The notes: a model not told the origin generated them from the letters alone. A stretch of 64,000 bases of DNA from Macrocystis pyrifera (GCA_031763025.1 JASSKH010000024.1:5919387-5983386); one strand, 5' to 3'. Positions 50,501-60,738 are shown, counted from the first letter of the stretch. Made by a program: numbers and translations.

Positions 50501-53500
50501 CTCTCTCGGGCAACTCCATCACACGTCACAAAGAGTACGTACGCACCACCGCCCGTGTTCTACTAATAGTACAGTACACACGCATGCAGACCGAGTACCC
50601 CTCTCACCTCTTGGTCTCCCCCCCTCCACCCGTCGTGCCGTCCGCCTTACCCCCGCCGGCGCCGCCACCCCTCGCGCTCAACGCGGTTCCAGTGCGAGCC
50701 ACCTTGCTAGCCGGCCCCCCAGACTCGGGGGTACCCGGCGCTTGGCGTATGTTCACCCTGACCCTCCCCGAGCCCCCGCTGTTGCGCGCGAGGAGAGGGG
50801 AGTTCCCATCATCGCTTGAGGAGGCGGTAAGCGTTGCCGACGTGGGGGTGGAGTGCCCCGGTACCTTCAGCGCGGCCATGTCGAGGACGCCGCGGGGTAG
50901 CGAGGAGGAGGAGGAAGCGGGGTCGTGCTTGGCTTCGATGGTGTGGGAGGCGGTGGCGGAGCCGGAGCCGGGGGACGACGAGGTGGCGGCGACGGCAGCG
51001 ATAGCCGCGGAGCCGGCGTTGTTGACGTGCGCGGAAGACGAGAGGGGTCTCGCGCTCGCGTGAGAAATCCCGCGCCCCTCCACGAAAATCCGCAGGTCTT
51101 CCTGGTACGCCGCATTCGGGTTGTTGGAGGAGCTCATCTGCTGCCGCTGGTGGTGGTTGGTGCTAGGGGTGCCGGAAGACATGCTTCCCCCCGCCACGTC
51201 GTCCGTACCATCGGAGGCCTCGGACGGGGCGGTGCCGGAGGGGGCGCGTGCGCCCCGTCCCCCCTCTTGCCCCCCCTCCCGGAGAGGCGGGAGGTACTCC
51301 TTTCCAGCGTAAAAACCACCACTTTCATTGGGGGGGGGGGGGGGTGGGGTTTGCAAAGAGTATATTTAGCCGCCCGGCGAAGAGAAGGGTATCGACGGGT
51401 ACGGTGGGGAGCGGACAAGGAGGAGATGTGAGGCCGAGGGGAGAGGGGGTGGGCCGGGGCGGGGGAGGGGGAAATGATAATTGTTGGTGTCTTGTTGCTA
51501 ATGTGAGACTCGTCGTATCCCGGTGTATGGTAGACGGCAGCAATATGATACCATTATCAGCAAGTTTCGCGAACTGGCTGTAACCCACCTCGCGCCTTGA
51601 CCGTTCACATTTATGTAGCATTGATGGTACTATTAAAGGGTTCCGCAAAAAATATTTAGTGTTGATAGTACCACTAAAGGGGTTCCGGAAAAAAAATAGA
51701 ATAAACGATTTTTTAAAAGCTAAAACAACTCGAAACACTTCACAGCCGTCATGACGAAAAAAACGTCGAAACTCGTTTTTATCACCAAAACAAGGCTTCT
51801 CGTTACATGCAAACCCTAACCCACTCCAAAACTGATCCCACTCTCATTCCACGTAGTTTGTACCCAGAATCGAGGTGTGCAGTTGAAAAGTGGTAAAGCT
51901 CAACCTTGCACTCATGCATCGTGCCATATGCTTCATACCCCATGGAAGGGGAGGGAAGAGGAAGGAAGGGGAGTGGGGGGGGGGGAGAAGAGGAAGACAG
52001 TGTCCGTGCGGGTGGGGGGGGGTGGCGGGGGGGGCAAAAGAGAGTGGAGGGTAGGGAAAGACAGGCTCACCTCTGGGGCTGCGGCGACATAGACCTCGCC
52101 GTCCCGTTCGCGCGGGGCACGGCCCAGTTGCCTTGAGGCTGTTGCTGCTGCTTCGTGAACAACCCGGAGAACGTAGCGGCCGCGGACCGCGTGGGAGACG
52201 GGGGCCCCCCTCGCTGCTGCTGTTTGCTGTCCGTCTTGCCTGTGCTGTTTCTCGCGTGTCTGCACGTGCTGCTGCCGCTGCTGAAGCTGGAGAGCCGACT
52301 GGACGCCCCAAGGCTGCTTCTCCCCGGCGTTATGCATCGGCGGCCAGGCGGCAGCGGTGCTACGGCGTCCGAATCGATCGACACACGCGGTTTCGAGGGA
52401 GGGAGGAACGGTACGTGAGAGGGGACTGCGCGATGAGGGCGACCACAAAGTTTCCACCCGCATATACGAGGTGCGGTGCCGAACAACTCGACACTGCAGT
52501 ACTTTCGGGACCCAAGCACACGAGGGCCACCGCTATCGTGCAAAAACGCCGTGAGCGGCGAAGGGACCACCAAACACATCAAACTACGACTGCTGAAATG
52601 CAGCGCTAGATTAACGGCATTGGCGTGCCGTTTGTTCCCCACCGCACTATATATTTATATATATATATTATATACCAGGTATATATATATTTTTTAGGTC
52701 CGACGGTCGGTACGAGCGACTTCCCCAACTTCTCAATGCAACTTCACATTTTTGTGTTTCCAAAAGAGACTCCCCACTGGAACCGCCACATCAATTTCTT
52801 GGTTCACAATCGACGCCACCGAGACGGCCACGTCAGAAGCTGTCGGCAGTCAAGCTCGGTCGCACAAAATTGACCCGAAACGTAAGCATCTTTTTTGTCC
52901 AATAACATTCAATCCGAAGGGATGTAGTATCATTTCTGGAGTAGTGGCTGTTCACACTCCCTCGTGTTGCTGCCGCTGTGATTATTAGTGCTCTACCGGC
53001 TGCTGCTGCTACAGTACATGGCGCTCCAAGAATACATACGGTTGCTAGGTCGTCACGGCTGCTGGGGGTGCGACCGCCGGCGAAAAATAAAGGGGGAGGG
53101 AAGAGAGACCACGCAGGGGGGGCGCACGCACGTACAAGCACGCTTTTGCCGGTACGACGTGTTGGTGACGTTGACCCCTGTTCGTGACTTCAGAGCGAAT
53201 AGATCAGGTGGTCTTCACCGATTCGTGACCCGACGGGTCAGGCAGTTGAGAAATCTCGCTGGTCGGGCGGGGTCAGCGTGTTTTCAAACCCTCACGGGTC
53301 GGCTCGACTCGGGTTAGGTCATCCTTACCCGATCCGACCTGACCCGCGAGCTTTGACCCCACCCGCGAACAGCCCGGAAAGCGCTCAATGAAATGGACGA
53401 CAACAGCATCGGCCACATACGCAGCAACCTGTAGTGCTGGCAGTCTAACTACGGGATGCTGTGCACGGCATTCGTGGCACAATCACATCGTCATGATGAT

Positions 53501-55151
53501 TGTGCTCCTGCATGCCCCCACCCTTTCTAGGCTCATCTTGGCGCAGAGCTTCGCGTTCAATCAGGTCGCTATACGTACCTCTCTTGTGTCCCGGTTGGCT
53601 GTGGTAATCGTGAATATACGGCGGTGAATGACGGTGAGCGGGTTGGCAAAAAAAAAAAAAAAATAAATAAAAAAATCGTGCTATCTTTTCACCCCCGCGC
53701 CATCTCTTCTTCAATTGTTTCACTGCTATTAATACACGTAACTGAAAACACGAGGGGGCAAATAAACCAGCACGAATTTGTCCGGGTGTTCGCCCCCCCC
53801 AAAAAAGAAAAAAAAAAAAAAACGGATAGATTCATAAGGTGCCCCACATATTTTACCAGTTACGCTGTTTCTCCGATGTAAGTATCACGGATGCAGACTA
53901 AAAGAACTGAAGAGCGCATGCGTTCGATTGGCGTGTTTTTTTTCGGCAAGTACTAATAGTGTTTGAGATGATTTTTCTCCGCGGAAGCGGAGAGGAAGGT
54001 AGGGTCAGCGTTTTCGACACGTGCGAACGATTGCCGGCAAATACGAACCAACTCATGGCGGACAACAAGCAACACGCGGGCATGCATGCAGACGCTCTGG
54101 CCCTCATGGTAAATACCGGTACTCCTGTCTACACTTGGACAAGTCGCATTCTTCGAAAGCCGTGAAATGGAATTGAATCGCGACGCCTACAGGCCAACAA
54201 CGAGCAATACATGGACAAGACACACTGGCTTCTCGCGACGAGCACTGGCATATTGGGTGCTGCTGCGGTAGTGGTCTCTCTTGTGTTGCAATACCGGCAC
54301 TAATTACTCCGCACACTGCCGCACAGGCTAATCCCATCTGTGCCAAGCGATTCTACAGGGCACTACAGCGGGCAACCGGCACTTCTCAAGCGGCACTATA
54401 GAGGGACCCCACTACTATGCTATATACTATCCCTGCTGGTACACAGTGGGATCATATCGCGACGCCGTATCACAAGCGCCACAGCTATGGACAAAAGGCT
54501 GACCTTGATGACAAACCCCGTTATCGCCAACTATTCATCTTTTCATTTTTCTCATGTTTCACTACTTAGAAGGGGTCGGATCGAATAGCGATGGAGCGTA
54601 CCTGAAAGCTGGCGTCAGCTGGCCGTTGGATATCGGTGGTGTGCCTGGCCTGAGGAGGTAGGTCCAATCGTCGTTGGCGGGGTTTTGACCGGGCGGCCAG
54701 TGAGCAGAAGAAGACCTCGAGTGTTGCTGCTGGAGCACGTCCTGCATCTGGTGCTGCCGTGGCGGAGGGTGCTGCTGCTGCATCTGGTGCTGCATGCGCA
54801 GCTGGTGCTTCTGCCTCTCGTACTGCTGCTGATCTTGGTCCTTCCTCTGGACATGCTGCATCTGGAGGTCGAGCTGCTGAGAGTAACCCGTCGGGCTTAT
54901 CATGGTCAGCATGTCGTCCGCTACAAAACTGCCGCCACCCCCCCCGCCTCCTCCACCGCCGCCGCTCTCGCTGTCACCCTCACCCTCTCCGTTCTGGTTT
55001 CCGTCCAACCTACCGCCGCCTTCTGCCCTCTGCGGAGACGAGGTGCGCACGCCGCCGATGGTACTTGCCTGCGAACCTTGCGAGTGCGACTCACTGCTGC
55101 CCCCGCCGGAGGGGGAGAGCGAGTTTGGCGCAGTTCGGGAGTTCAGACCAC
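46308..55151 (-). CDS. bZIP-PAS transcription factor, multi-exon, 5' end incomplete
   Basis: Predicted nuclear transcription factor. The minus-strand model joins exons 55151-54602, about 52298-52071, 51321-50608, a possible micro-exon 50174-50141, 49951-49838, 48116-47982, 47814-47713 and 46589-46308 (stop TAG). Junction phases agree throughout if the micro-exon is included. The product is about 715 residues without the missing start. The first ~500 residues are rich in Gln, Ser, Pro and Gly, as in activation regions. Next comes a bZIP basic region (NRDHSRRSR, the N-x7-R signature), a short coil (LVEGLKKQVSEL), then one PAS domain of about 120 residues over three exons (PYRLLVEEAHDLIS, GVSFLELVDPNDS, VQYRMRPP, ETSFRLVSTRLL). 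The LOV motif NCRFLQ is absent, so it is not an aureochrome. bZIP-PAS fusions are known from stramenopiles. The start codon must lie in an exon above 55.15 kb that I could not find. Domain calls are firm; exon 2 and the micro-exon are not. Confidence 0.85.
47522..47558 (+). repeat. poly-G run, 37 bases, in an intron
   Basis: Uninterrupted G on the plus strand, C on the coding strand of the bZIP-PAS gene. It lies inside the 1.1-kb intron between PAS exons 2 and 3. It could affect RNA structure or be hard to sequence correctly. Confidence 0.95.
47713..47814 (-). CDS. bZIP-PAS gene, PAS domain exon 2
   Basis: 34 codons: GLLGVSFLELVDPNDSQEVL then RSILSTLRRGGIRQ. This is the middle of a PAS fold (the HPDD-like VDPNDS turn and the following helix). 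The acceptor GTGCGTAG follows a pyrimidine-rich stretch. The best 3' boundary is CAG|GCAAGT, the consensus of a GC-AG intron. A GT donor at 47691 would add seven residues (ASFAMVQ) in the same phase. Confidence 0.8.
47982..48116 (-). CDS. bZIP-PAS gene, PAS domain exon 1
   Basis: 45 codons, phase 0 at both ends, donor CCTTCG|GTGAGG. It encodes VSELGPYRLLVEEAHDLISA, then HSTDINAVFTFASGGFDRLL and GMDPS: the PAS N-terminal helix, Aβ-Bβ strands and Cα region. Joined to the bZIP exon it extends the coil (LKKQVSEL) straight into PAS, so the leucine zipper is only two to three heptads and stops at Gly-Pro. The exon opens with GTGAGTGAG, itself a donor-like sequence. Confidence 0.85.
49171..49300. 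repeat. exact 65-bp tandem duplication in intron
   Basis: Two back-to-back copies of a 65-bp unit, with no difference seen, starting AAGGTATCTAAATACC and ending TGGTCGTGACT. They sit in the 1.7-kb intron between the bZIP and PAS exons. The identity points to recent slippage or unequal exchange. Confidence 0.95.
49838..49951 (-). CDS. bZIP basic-region exon
   Basis: A 38-codon exon, phase 0 at both ends, with acceptor CTCTAG|TCG and donor AAGCAG|GTGGGT. It encodes SGEVMPEERLKLNRERNRDH followed by SRRSRERKKALVEGLKKQ. The invariant Asn and Arg of the bZIP signature (N-x7-R) are present, so normal major-groove contacts are expected, unlike some oomycete bZIPs that replace the Asn. The zipper begins at ALVEGLKK and continues in the next exon. 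Confidence 0.88.
50141..50174 (-). CDS. candidate 34-nt micro-exon of bZIP-PAS gene
   Basis: The exon before ends in phase 2 and the bZIP exon begins in phase 0 right after an in-frame TAG, so they cannot join directly. A 34-nt piece here has an AG before it and GTATGC after it, is open, and fixes the phase by adding VAEYGTECARQ. Its upstream tract includes a run of T and C. Another small exon or a different donor remains possible. Confidence 0.35.
50608..51321 (-). CDS. bZIP-PAS gene, large Ser/Ala/Gly-rich exon
   Basis: A 714-nt exon, open throughout. It starts GGFYAGKEYLPPL and includes MSSSNNPNAAYQEDLRIF, an Ala/Ser-rich stretch, DDGNSPLLARNSG and GRVRVNIRQAPGTPESGG. The acceptor AATGAAAG|T follows a pure C run on the coding strand; the donor AAGAG|GTGAGA at 50607 is strong. 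Both junctions are phase 2. There is no recognisable domain; composition suggests a disordered regulatory region. The NSPLL and TPESG segments look like proline-directed phosphorylation sites, which is inference only. Confidence 0.7.
52071..52298 (-). CDS. bZIP-PAS gene, Ser/Gln-rich exon, left edge uncertain
   Basis: Encodes a Ser/Arg segment, then KQQQRGGPPSPTRS, LFTKQQQQPQGNW and MSPQPQ, matching the low-complexity style of its neighbours. The donor CAGAG|GTGAGC at 52070 is strong and phase 2, joining the next exon to form an AGT Ser codon. The acceptor is unclear. GTCCAG at 52299 or CTTCAG at 52281 both keep phase with the previous exon. A better pyrimidine tract near 52400 leads to AGs in the wrong phase. 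An overlapping frame (VQSALQLQQRQQ) is also Gln-rich but would not join the next exon in phase. Confidence 0.5.
52652..52697 (+). repeat. AT-rich microsatellite in intron
   Basis: ATATATTTATATATATATAT with ACCAGGTATATATATAT, inside the large intron between the first two recognised bZIP-PAS exons. Confidence 0.85.
53192..53375 (-). mobile_element. hAT-like GGGTC element, short copy in intron
   Basis: GGGTC/GACCC motifs and right terminus CCGCGAACAGCCCGG, matching the family end. The left end is degenerate. It lies in the 2.3-kb intron of the bZIP-PAS gene, so this family has landed in a transcription unit. Confidence 0.6.
54602..55151 (-). CDS. bZIP-PAS gene, first recognised exon (Q-rich)
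   Basis: Open for about 183 codons. It encodes a Ser/Gly-rich stretch with a poly-Gly run, then QQLDLQMQHVQRKDQDQQQ and further Gln/His-rich sequence, ending NGQLTPAF. The donor is CAG|GTACGC at 54601, phase 2. The 5' boundary is an acceptor (CTGAAAG|GTGG) just after a long run of C on the coding strand. The frame has no ATG until the DDMLTM segment, well inside the exon, so an upstream coding exon is likely. Internal initiation at that Met is the alternative. Confidence 0.7.
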
Positions 55152-56787
55152 CTTTCAGTGTGCGACCAGGGGGGGGGGGGGGGGGGAAGGGAGCGGGAGT
55201 AGGATGAGGGAGTGTACGATCAGGGTGGTGCGGACAGGGAGGGGAAGGGGGGTGCACTCATGTCGTGCATGGTCGTATCATAGTCGTCGGAGGCCAGGGG
55301 AGAGAGGGGTGGACCCGACATTATACACGGCGGTAGTCGAATGACATTAGACCCTCGCATCCCTAAAATGTCGGGACGCGGTCAGGGAGGGAGAAGGTGG
55401 TAACAGACCGACACAGAGAAAGATCACCGGGTCAGTGTTGTACCAGTCAACTTGGGGCAAACACATTTTTGGCCGTGTGCCTAAGTCGCGCCACCCGACC
55501 CGAACCCTAACCCTAACCCGAACGCTATGTATGGGGTGACCAGTGCTTGGATGCTGTGGCTTGTGAAATCTCTAGGTTGATTCGGCCGGCTTGGATGCTG
55601 CTGTGCTTGGAAAGGCTGATTTTTGCTGTCGACTACTACGCTAGAAGCCACTGGCTGATTTGGCCGGCTCGGGATGCCGTCGCTTCGAAAAACTCTTTAG
55701 GTTGGTTGGGCCGCTTACAAAACACCCCTTAAGCCAATCAGAGTGCATAAATAGCCTTCCTTGGGAAGATCCACTATCTGGGGGCATCCACTACCGCGCA
55801 TACCCATGGATACGTTTGGGCTCCCCAAAACGATTATTAATAGGCAACGCGTACGTATATTAAAAAGGTATTTTCGTTTATAAGCTATAGCACCATTAAT
55901 AAATTATCGCAAAAAAAATGGCTTAATTTAGTACTCGCTTTAACATGTGTTAAAGGAGGTACCTGGAACTTCGGGGGACGCCATGACGCCTTTGGCTCTT
56001 GTTGGTCACGTACGTACGCGAAACAACAACAGAGTAGAATAAACACCACAATGTTTAGTGCTATCAGTCGTCTAAGAGCAGCCTGAGGTACCAACAATCG
56101 CGTGTCCGTGCCGATTCTTCAATCTTAGAGAGATACAAGTTCAGCGGACACAAAACCACGCCACAGAGTGATCCCACAAGGAAGGATCATGTGGCGCTGT
56201 TGCCTTGCGGCTCCCTGAAATTGTGACTCCGACACCAATTTGTAAATCCTACAGCAAATTCTCTGCCTAATCACCCCGTGGCCGTTGCTGGAATCGTCAA
56301 TTTGTTTCGCCAATTTTCCTCTCACGAGTCCCAGAGGGTATCCAATAGTAATGGTAAATAACGTCAAATTTCCATTAGAATCTAACCGTACGTACTTGTT
56401 ATGATATACGTCAGTTTATGCTCTTCGTGTGTTGAATTCATACTGCTGAACGAGGTGTCTCGACATGCGACAACAACGAACAGGTCGCGTGCGGATCACG
56501 CTGGAGATCGTTTCGTATCAGACTCACAAATTATACGGGCTGTGACCAAAACGAGGTACTGGTATACCTGATCCATTTGTGGGTCAAAATCAGGTAATAC
56601 TAAAACCAAGTATAAAACGCGCGCCACGACTATGAAAATCCATAAATTTTATAAACTACCAGGTATGAAAATACGTCAGCTGTGAGTTCGACTGACTAGA
56701 TAGTTGATACTCAACTTTGCAAGCTGCCCAATACGCCATTTTTTTACTGAATTTTACAAATTGTAGCCATTCGCGCGTACGAGGCGT
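55152..56787. other. 5' flank of bZIP-PAS gene, unassigned
   Basis: The missing first exon and promoter may lie here but no start, TATA box or splice pair stood out. Contains a poly-G run at about 55169-55185, telomere-like CCCTAACCCTAACCCG at about 55506, and degenerate direct repeats with CTTGGATGCTG and GATT(C/T)GGCCGGCT near 55546-55720. Confidence 0.45.
55503..55524 (-). repeat. interstitial telomere-like repeats
   Basis: Three CCCTAA/CCCGAA-type units. The neighbouring CCAGTGCTTGGATGCTG matches in reverse the flank of the tract at 38.36 kb, so both belong to one dispersed repeat. Confidence 0.8.
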
Positions 56788-57095
56788 CTCCGATGACTTG
56801 GTACTTGGTACGAGGTGGTCCGGGTGCCCACGAAGATCAATTTCGTGGGTTCGAGTCGCACCAAGTGCATGTTCGTACGTACTCGTAGGGGCTTTTTCTT
56901 GCATCAAAAGTTGACTAGACGCAAGCGCGAGAGCGTGAGGCATGAATCAGCTACATTCGATGAAAATCGAAGAGCAGTGGGAATGCTGAACCCTATGCGC
57001 GACAAAAAATAAAAGGCACGTACCGGGGGGGGAGAAGGGACAACACCTGTGACCACGGCTTGTCCAGAAGATCGCTGAGGGTAAAACCTCCTACC
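56788..57095 (+). mobile_element. tRNA-derived SINE, copy 1
   Basis: The head resembles a tRNA gene with B box GGGTTCGAGTCGCACC. The body has GGGGCTTTTTCTTGCATC and GAGAGCGTGAGGC, and the tail has GTGACCACGGCTTGTCC and GGGTAAAACCTCC. About 300 bp; a likely pol III transcript moved by a partner LINE. Confidence 0.8.
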
Positions 57096-57258
57096 TGGTA
57101 AACGAGTTAGGCTGGGAATAACAAGTGATGATTTAAAAATATATATATATATTTACGTAAGTAATTCCTTGTTAAGGATATAGGTTAGTGACTCCCCTGG
57201 ATGCTACCCTGGTCAACACGGCAATTTTTATTTACATTTATAAAATCATTCTGCCAAC

Positions 57259-57959
57259 TGAGGCTGAATCTTATGGGAGTCGAAACCGGAAAACAGAACT
57301 GGCATGCACTTCTGTTTTCCGTAAGGCCCAGATTCGTATATCGAGGTTGTTTGTTTTTTCCCTATACTATGGTGTGTTGTTAGCTATGCCGGGGTTTCCT
57401 CCTGTTTGGTACCTGCCGGGTAACATGGGGCTTGCTTTCGCAGACTCGAGCTTTCTGGACTGGGTTCGCTTCCTTCGACGAAGGGTCTCCAAGCTTGGCA
57501 GTCTGCTGCAGCATCAAGGAACAGTGCGTTGACACTGCCGAAAGCTCAAGAACACAACAACAACTGCCAGGAGCATGCGGTCTAGTCGGTTGTTCGCCAT
57601 CACCGGAGCTTACATTCTTTAGCCACCGCTATATGCCGGGATACCGTGTCAGGGATATCGAGAGACAGAACAGCAGTACAGCAGTAGTAGCGACGATATT
57701 GTGCAAGTGATAGGCCCGCCACGTTACGCCTCCTGTGTGGGGTTCAAAACCAGCTGTGGGACCGCACAGAAACTGGTGTCTGGTTTCTTCCGGCCAGCCT
57801 GGGGCCATTTCCGATCCAAGTACAGAAAATATTTCAAGAGATTTCTGTTTTATGGCTATCGAAAATTCGATAAGGCAGAACTGGCACGAACTTATTCCTG
57901 GATCTCTCTACAAACCCAGTTTTGTTTTCCGGTTTCGATCCCATAGGAGTCAGCCTCAT
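57259..57959. mobile_element. candidate TIR element (~700 bp)
   Basis: Inverted ends of about 45 bp: left TGAGGCTGAATCTTATGGGA then TCGAAACCGGAAAAC; the right end is the reverse complement with a few changes (TCGATCCCATAGGAGT then CAGCCTCA). No transposase frame and no clear target duplication. Confidence 0.65.
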
Positions 57960-58867
57960 ACTATATAACCCGAATAAGGGAGAGTATATGGACGTTTGCA
58001 ACATGTTGACAGCGTGCAACATACCGCAATGTTTTCGGACCAAATAACTTTGCACAAATATTGATTGAATTATGTTGAGTTCTAGTAATAATGTGAGGAA
58101 TTTTTCCGGGGGGAAAAAAATGCGCCTGAACATCAAAAGTGTGTAGCCTCCAAAATCTGAAAACTTTGTACCACGGGCTCCACTTGGACCTGCAGAGGGT
58201 CACCAGGCTTTGTTTCGCTACGGCGGGAGCGCCATGAGTACTTACTCTGGCACCCCCCCCCCCCCCCCCCCCCCGCGTTGCCAGCTTCAAGCTTCTCGAC
58301 CATCCTCGCAGAACCGCCTGCTGGGCGTGAAATTAATATCTTGCCGCACCAAAAACCTGAGATAAACCACACCGGGTGGGGCAGACGAACTGCCGTACGA
58401 AGTTGTCCATTGTCCATGGATACTGCTGTGATGTGACTCCTGTCATCACATCCGTCACAAACTACTGAATGAAGCAACATTACGCTGCACACCCAAGAAG
58501 AAAAAGTGAAATCAGCGTACGTATGTAAACTAAGGTACGTACGTACGTACGAGTACAGAGTATACACACAAGAAATGCAACCGAGTGAACGCAGACGCAT
58601 GCGTAGAGAAAAAACAGCGTGCACGTTTGGTTTCTTTGATAGGTTCGAAATTGGCCAAAATCAGTTTCGACCGAGAAGACAACGTCAGGTTTACCCTGGC
58701 CTTTTCGAGCCAAAATCAGGTACGACGTTAATAGTCTTGTCAATAGTGGGGCTCCTGGCATGTGATTTGTACTGTTGTCTTTCGGATGTATACATAGAGA
58801 TTTTGAACCAAAAGTGGCCAGGTTTTTTTTTTTTTTTTTTTAGATCACTTTTGTTTCACTTTCCAGC
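57960..58867. other. unassigned DNA with poly-C run
   Basis: No gene recognised. Poly-C at 58253-58274, a TACG repeat near 58535-58550 and a T run near 58822-58840. Confidence 0.5.
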
Positions 58868-59171
58868 TTGACTCGTGGTAGCAGGTTTTACCCTCAGCGG
58901 TCTTTTTCTGGACAAGCCGTGGTCACAGGTGTCGTCCCTTCTCCCCCCCGGTACGTGCGCGCCTTCATTTTTTGTCGCGCATAGTGTTCAGCATTCCCAC
59001 TGCTCGTCGATCTTTTTCGAAGTACCTAACTCACGATTTCGCGCTTTCCGCTCATCAATTAATTATGCAAGAAAGAGTCCTTACAGCAGTACGAGTATGC
59101 ATGGACTCGGTGAGACTTGAATTGAACCCACGAGATTAATCTTAGTAGGCACGCAGACCACCTACTACACC
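58868..59171 (-). mobile_element. tRNA-derived SINE, copy 2
   Basis: A full-length minus-strand copy: tail GGTTTTACCCTCAGCG and GGACAAGCCGTGGTCACAGG at the left, tRNA-like head near 59110-59165. It directly abuts a piggyBac-like MITE. Confidence 0.8.
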
Positions 59172-59264
59172 TGATTTTAGTACCGCAGTCCCGTTTTGGG
59201 GACAAATCACTTGGAATTAGACTGGTTTGTCCCCTAATCGGGACTGCGGTACTAAACGGGTTAA
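59172..59264. mobile_element. piggyBac-like hairpin MITE, copy
   Basis: Arms TAGTACCGCAGTCCCG and CGGGACTGCGGTACTA, right end AAACGGG-TTAA. The left TTAA is lost where the SINE abuts. Confidence 0.8.
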
Positions 59265-59826
59265 CCCCAAATTATATCATGAATCCTCTAAATATACACG
59301 CAGATACACCATTACTCAAGCGTGGGGGTGCGCAGTGTACCGCAGGCACAAAGACACGTGCGTACATAGAGCAAGCAGTATCTCGTACATAAATCGAGGT
59401 ACTCGTCTGAACATGAGGATATACGAGTATACGCTCCTTTCTTGCACGTGACAACGGGGGGTCTCCGTCTCCTGTCTCCTCTCCCTGCTCGCACTCAGGC
59501 TCGGAGAGGAGAGCAGTACCTAAAAGATACAACTCTGTTCCTATACGTATGTAAGGATGGTTTGGACTGAATATAGGTAAACATGCAAACGACACAAGGT
59601 ACTTCGGAATAGAGTCGTATATATACCAGTACAGGAACGTATCGCACGTGCCGCCGCACCAAGGCGTACAGTTTGGTTCCGTTGCGATCGATTTTGATAC
59701 GACCAAAACTTTTCATGGAGTTTTGGGCCGTGTGGAGTGCGAGAGCGCCTGATTGCGTGGGTGGGTGCGGGTATCCTGTCGTGCAGAATCGACGCAGAAC
59801 GCGCTCCCAACACTACACCACTATAG

Positions 59827-59941
59827 TAATACGGGGGTTCATAGTTAACAGGACCTACGGTGTACACAAAAAAACCTATATATTTACCTATTCTGACTAA
59901 CAATATTTGGTCGTATTTACTATTGTATGATCCCCGTAATA
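59827..59941. mobile_element. TATTACGGGGG hairpin MITE, copy 3
   Basis: Ends TAATACGGGGG and TCCCCGTAATA with the usual GTTAACAGGACC / GGTCGTATTTACTAT arms. Confidence 0.8.
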
Positions 59942-60151
59942 GTCACTTACGCGTATGGAGTGCACGCACAACTCGTTAACGAGATCAAGGCTCAACTTTT
60001 CTCGCGAAAAAATGACAAGGAAGGCGCGAAACGTAAAAATAGTGGGAGAGGGGGGAAGCGTGCCTACTACCGGACGTTTGTTGTTGTTCATCTCACACTA
60101 ACTCTCAAAATCCAGGAGTTGGTGGCCACATCAAGGTGCTGGAGCCCTATT

Positions 60152-60255
60152 CCGGGGGATCATAGTAAACAGGGCCAAATATTGTTAGTAAAAATAGGGA
60201 ATTATGTAGGTTTTTGTGTGCACCGTAGGGGTCCTATTTACCATGATCTCCCTCC
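60152..60255. mobile_element. TATTACGGGGG hairpin MITE, degraded copy
   Basis: CCGGGGGATCATAGTAAACA and GTCCTATTTACCATGATC arms remain; the outer ends are mutated. Confidence 0.6.
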
Positions 60256-60637
60256 CTCCCGCAATAGCAAGATCGGAAAAAATCCACGAAAAAATCATAA
60301 TTATACCATACCAGGCATGTTAATAATGAGAAGCAAGAAGCTTCTCACCTAAAAAAAGCACGCGACGACCAAGGCGGGTGTAGATGAATCAATGTGCAAA
60401 CCGAACCATCATGGTCGCGGGTATCTACTCAACTACGAGTACAGCATAGACTCTTCCCCCCGTTCCCCGTTCAGCGGTTGCTGTTTGGAGTGCTGCCTGC
60501 ACCGTACCAAACCCAAAGTATGTTATGGCGGGTCCCAGTAACAAAAGGTTGGGAGCTCGAGAAAGTAGTGCAAACAGAATCTGTTGATGGTTCGTATGGG
60601 AAAACGAAAAAAAACGACCGAGCCGATTCTTCATCCC

Positions 60638-60738
60638 GTTGACCCCTATAGGACTGTAGTCCCCTTTCGAAGCACACAAAACGCTTGCGAAAAGAGTGGT
60701 TCGTCCGCAAAACGGAACTACAGCAGTTCAAAAATGGT
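60638..60738. mobile_element. piggyBac-like hairpin MITE, copy
   Basis: Arms CTATAGGACTGTAGTCCCC and GGAACTACAGCAGTTC around a variant centre; outer TTAA sites lost. Confidence 0.7.

Noticed and set aside
50431..51063. 210-codon plus-strand frame
   Set aside because: Antisense shadow of the Ser/Ala/Gly-rich bZIP-PAS exon.
51933..52463. Minus-strand Gln-rich frame LQLQQRQQHVQTREKQ overlapping bZIP-PAS exon 2
   Set aside because: It would end in phase 0 at the donor, while the next exon needs phase 2; the overlapping MSPQPQ frame fits.
54685..55344. 219-codon plus-strand frame and other plus frames over the first recognised exon
   Set aside because: Antisense shadow of the Q-rich minus exon; Leu/Val/Arg-rich as expected from reversed CAG-type codons.
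56125..56367. 80-codon minus frame as a reverse transcriptase fragment
   Set aside because: No catalytic motif could be identified; similarity was only an impression.
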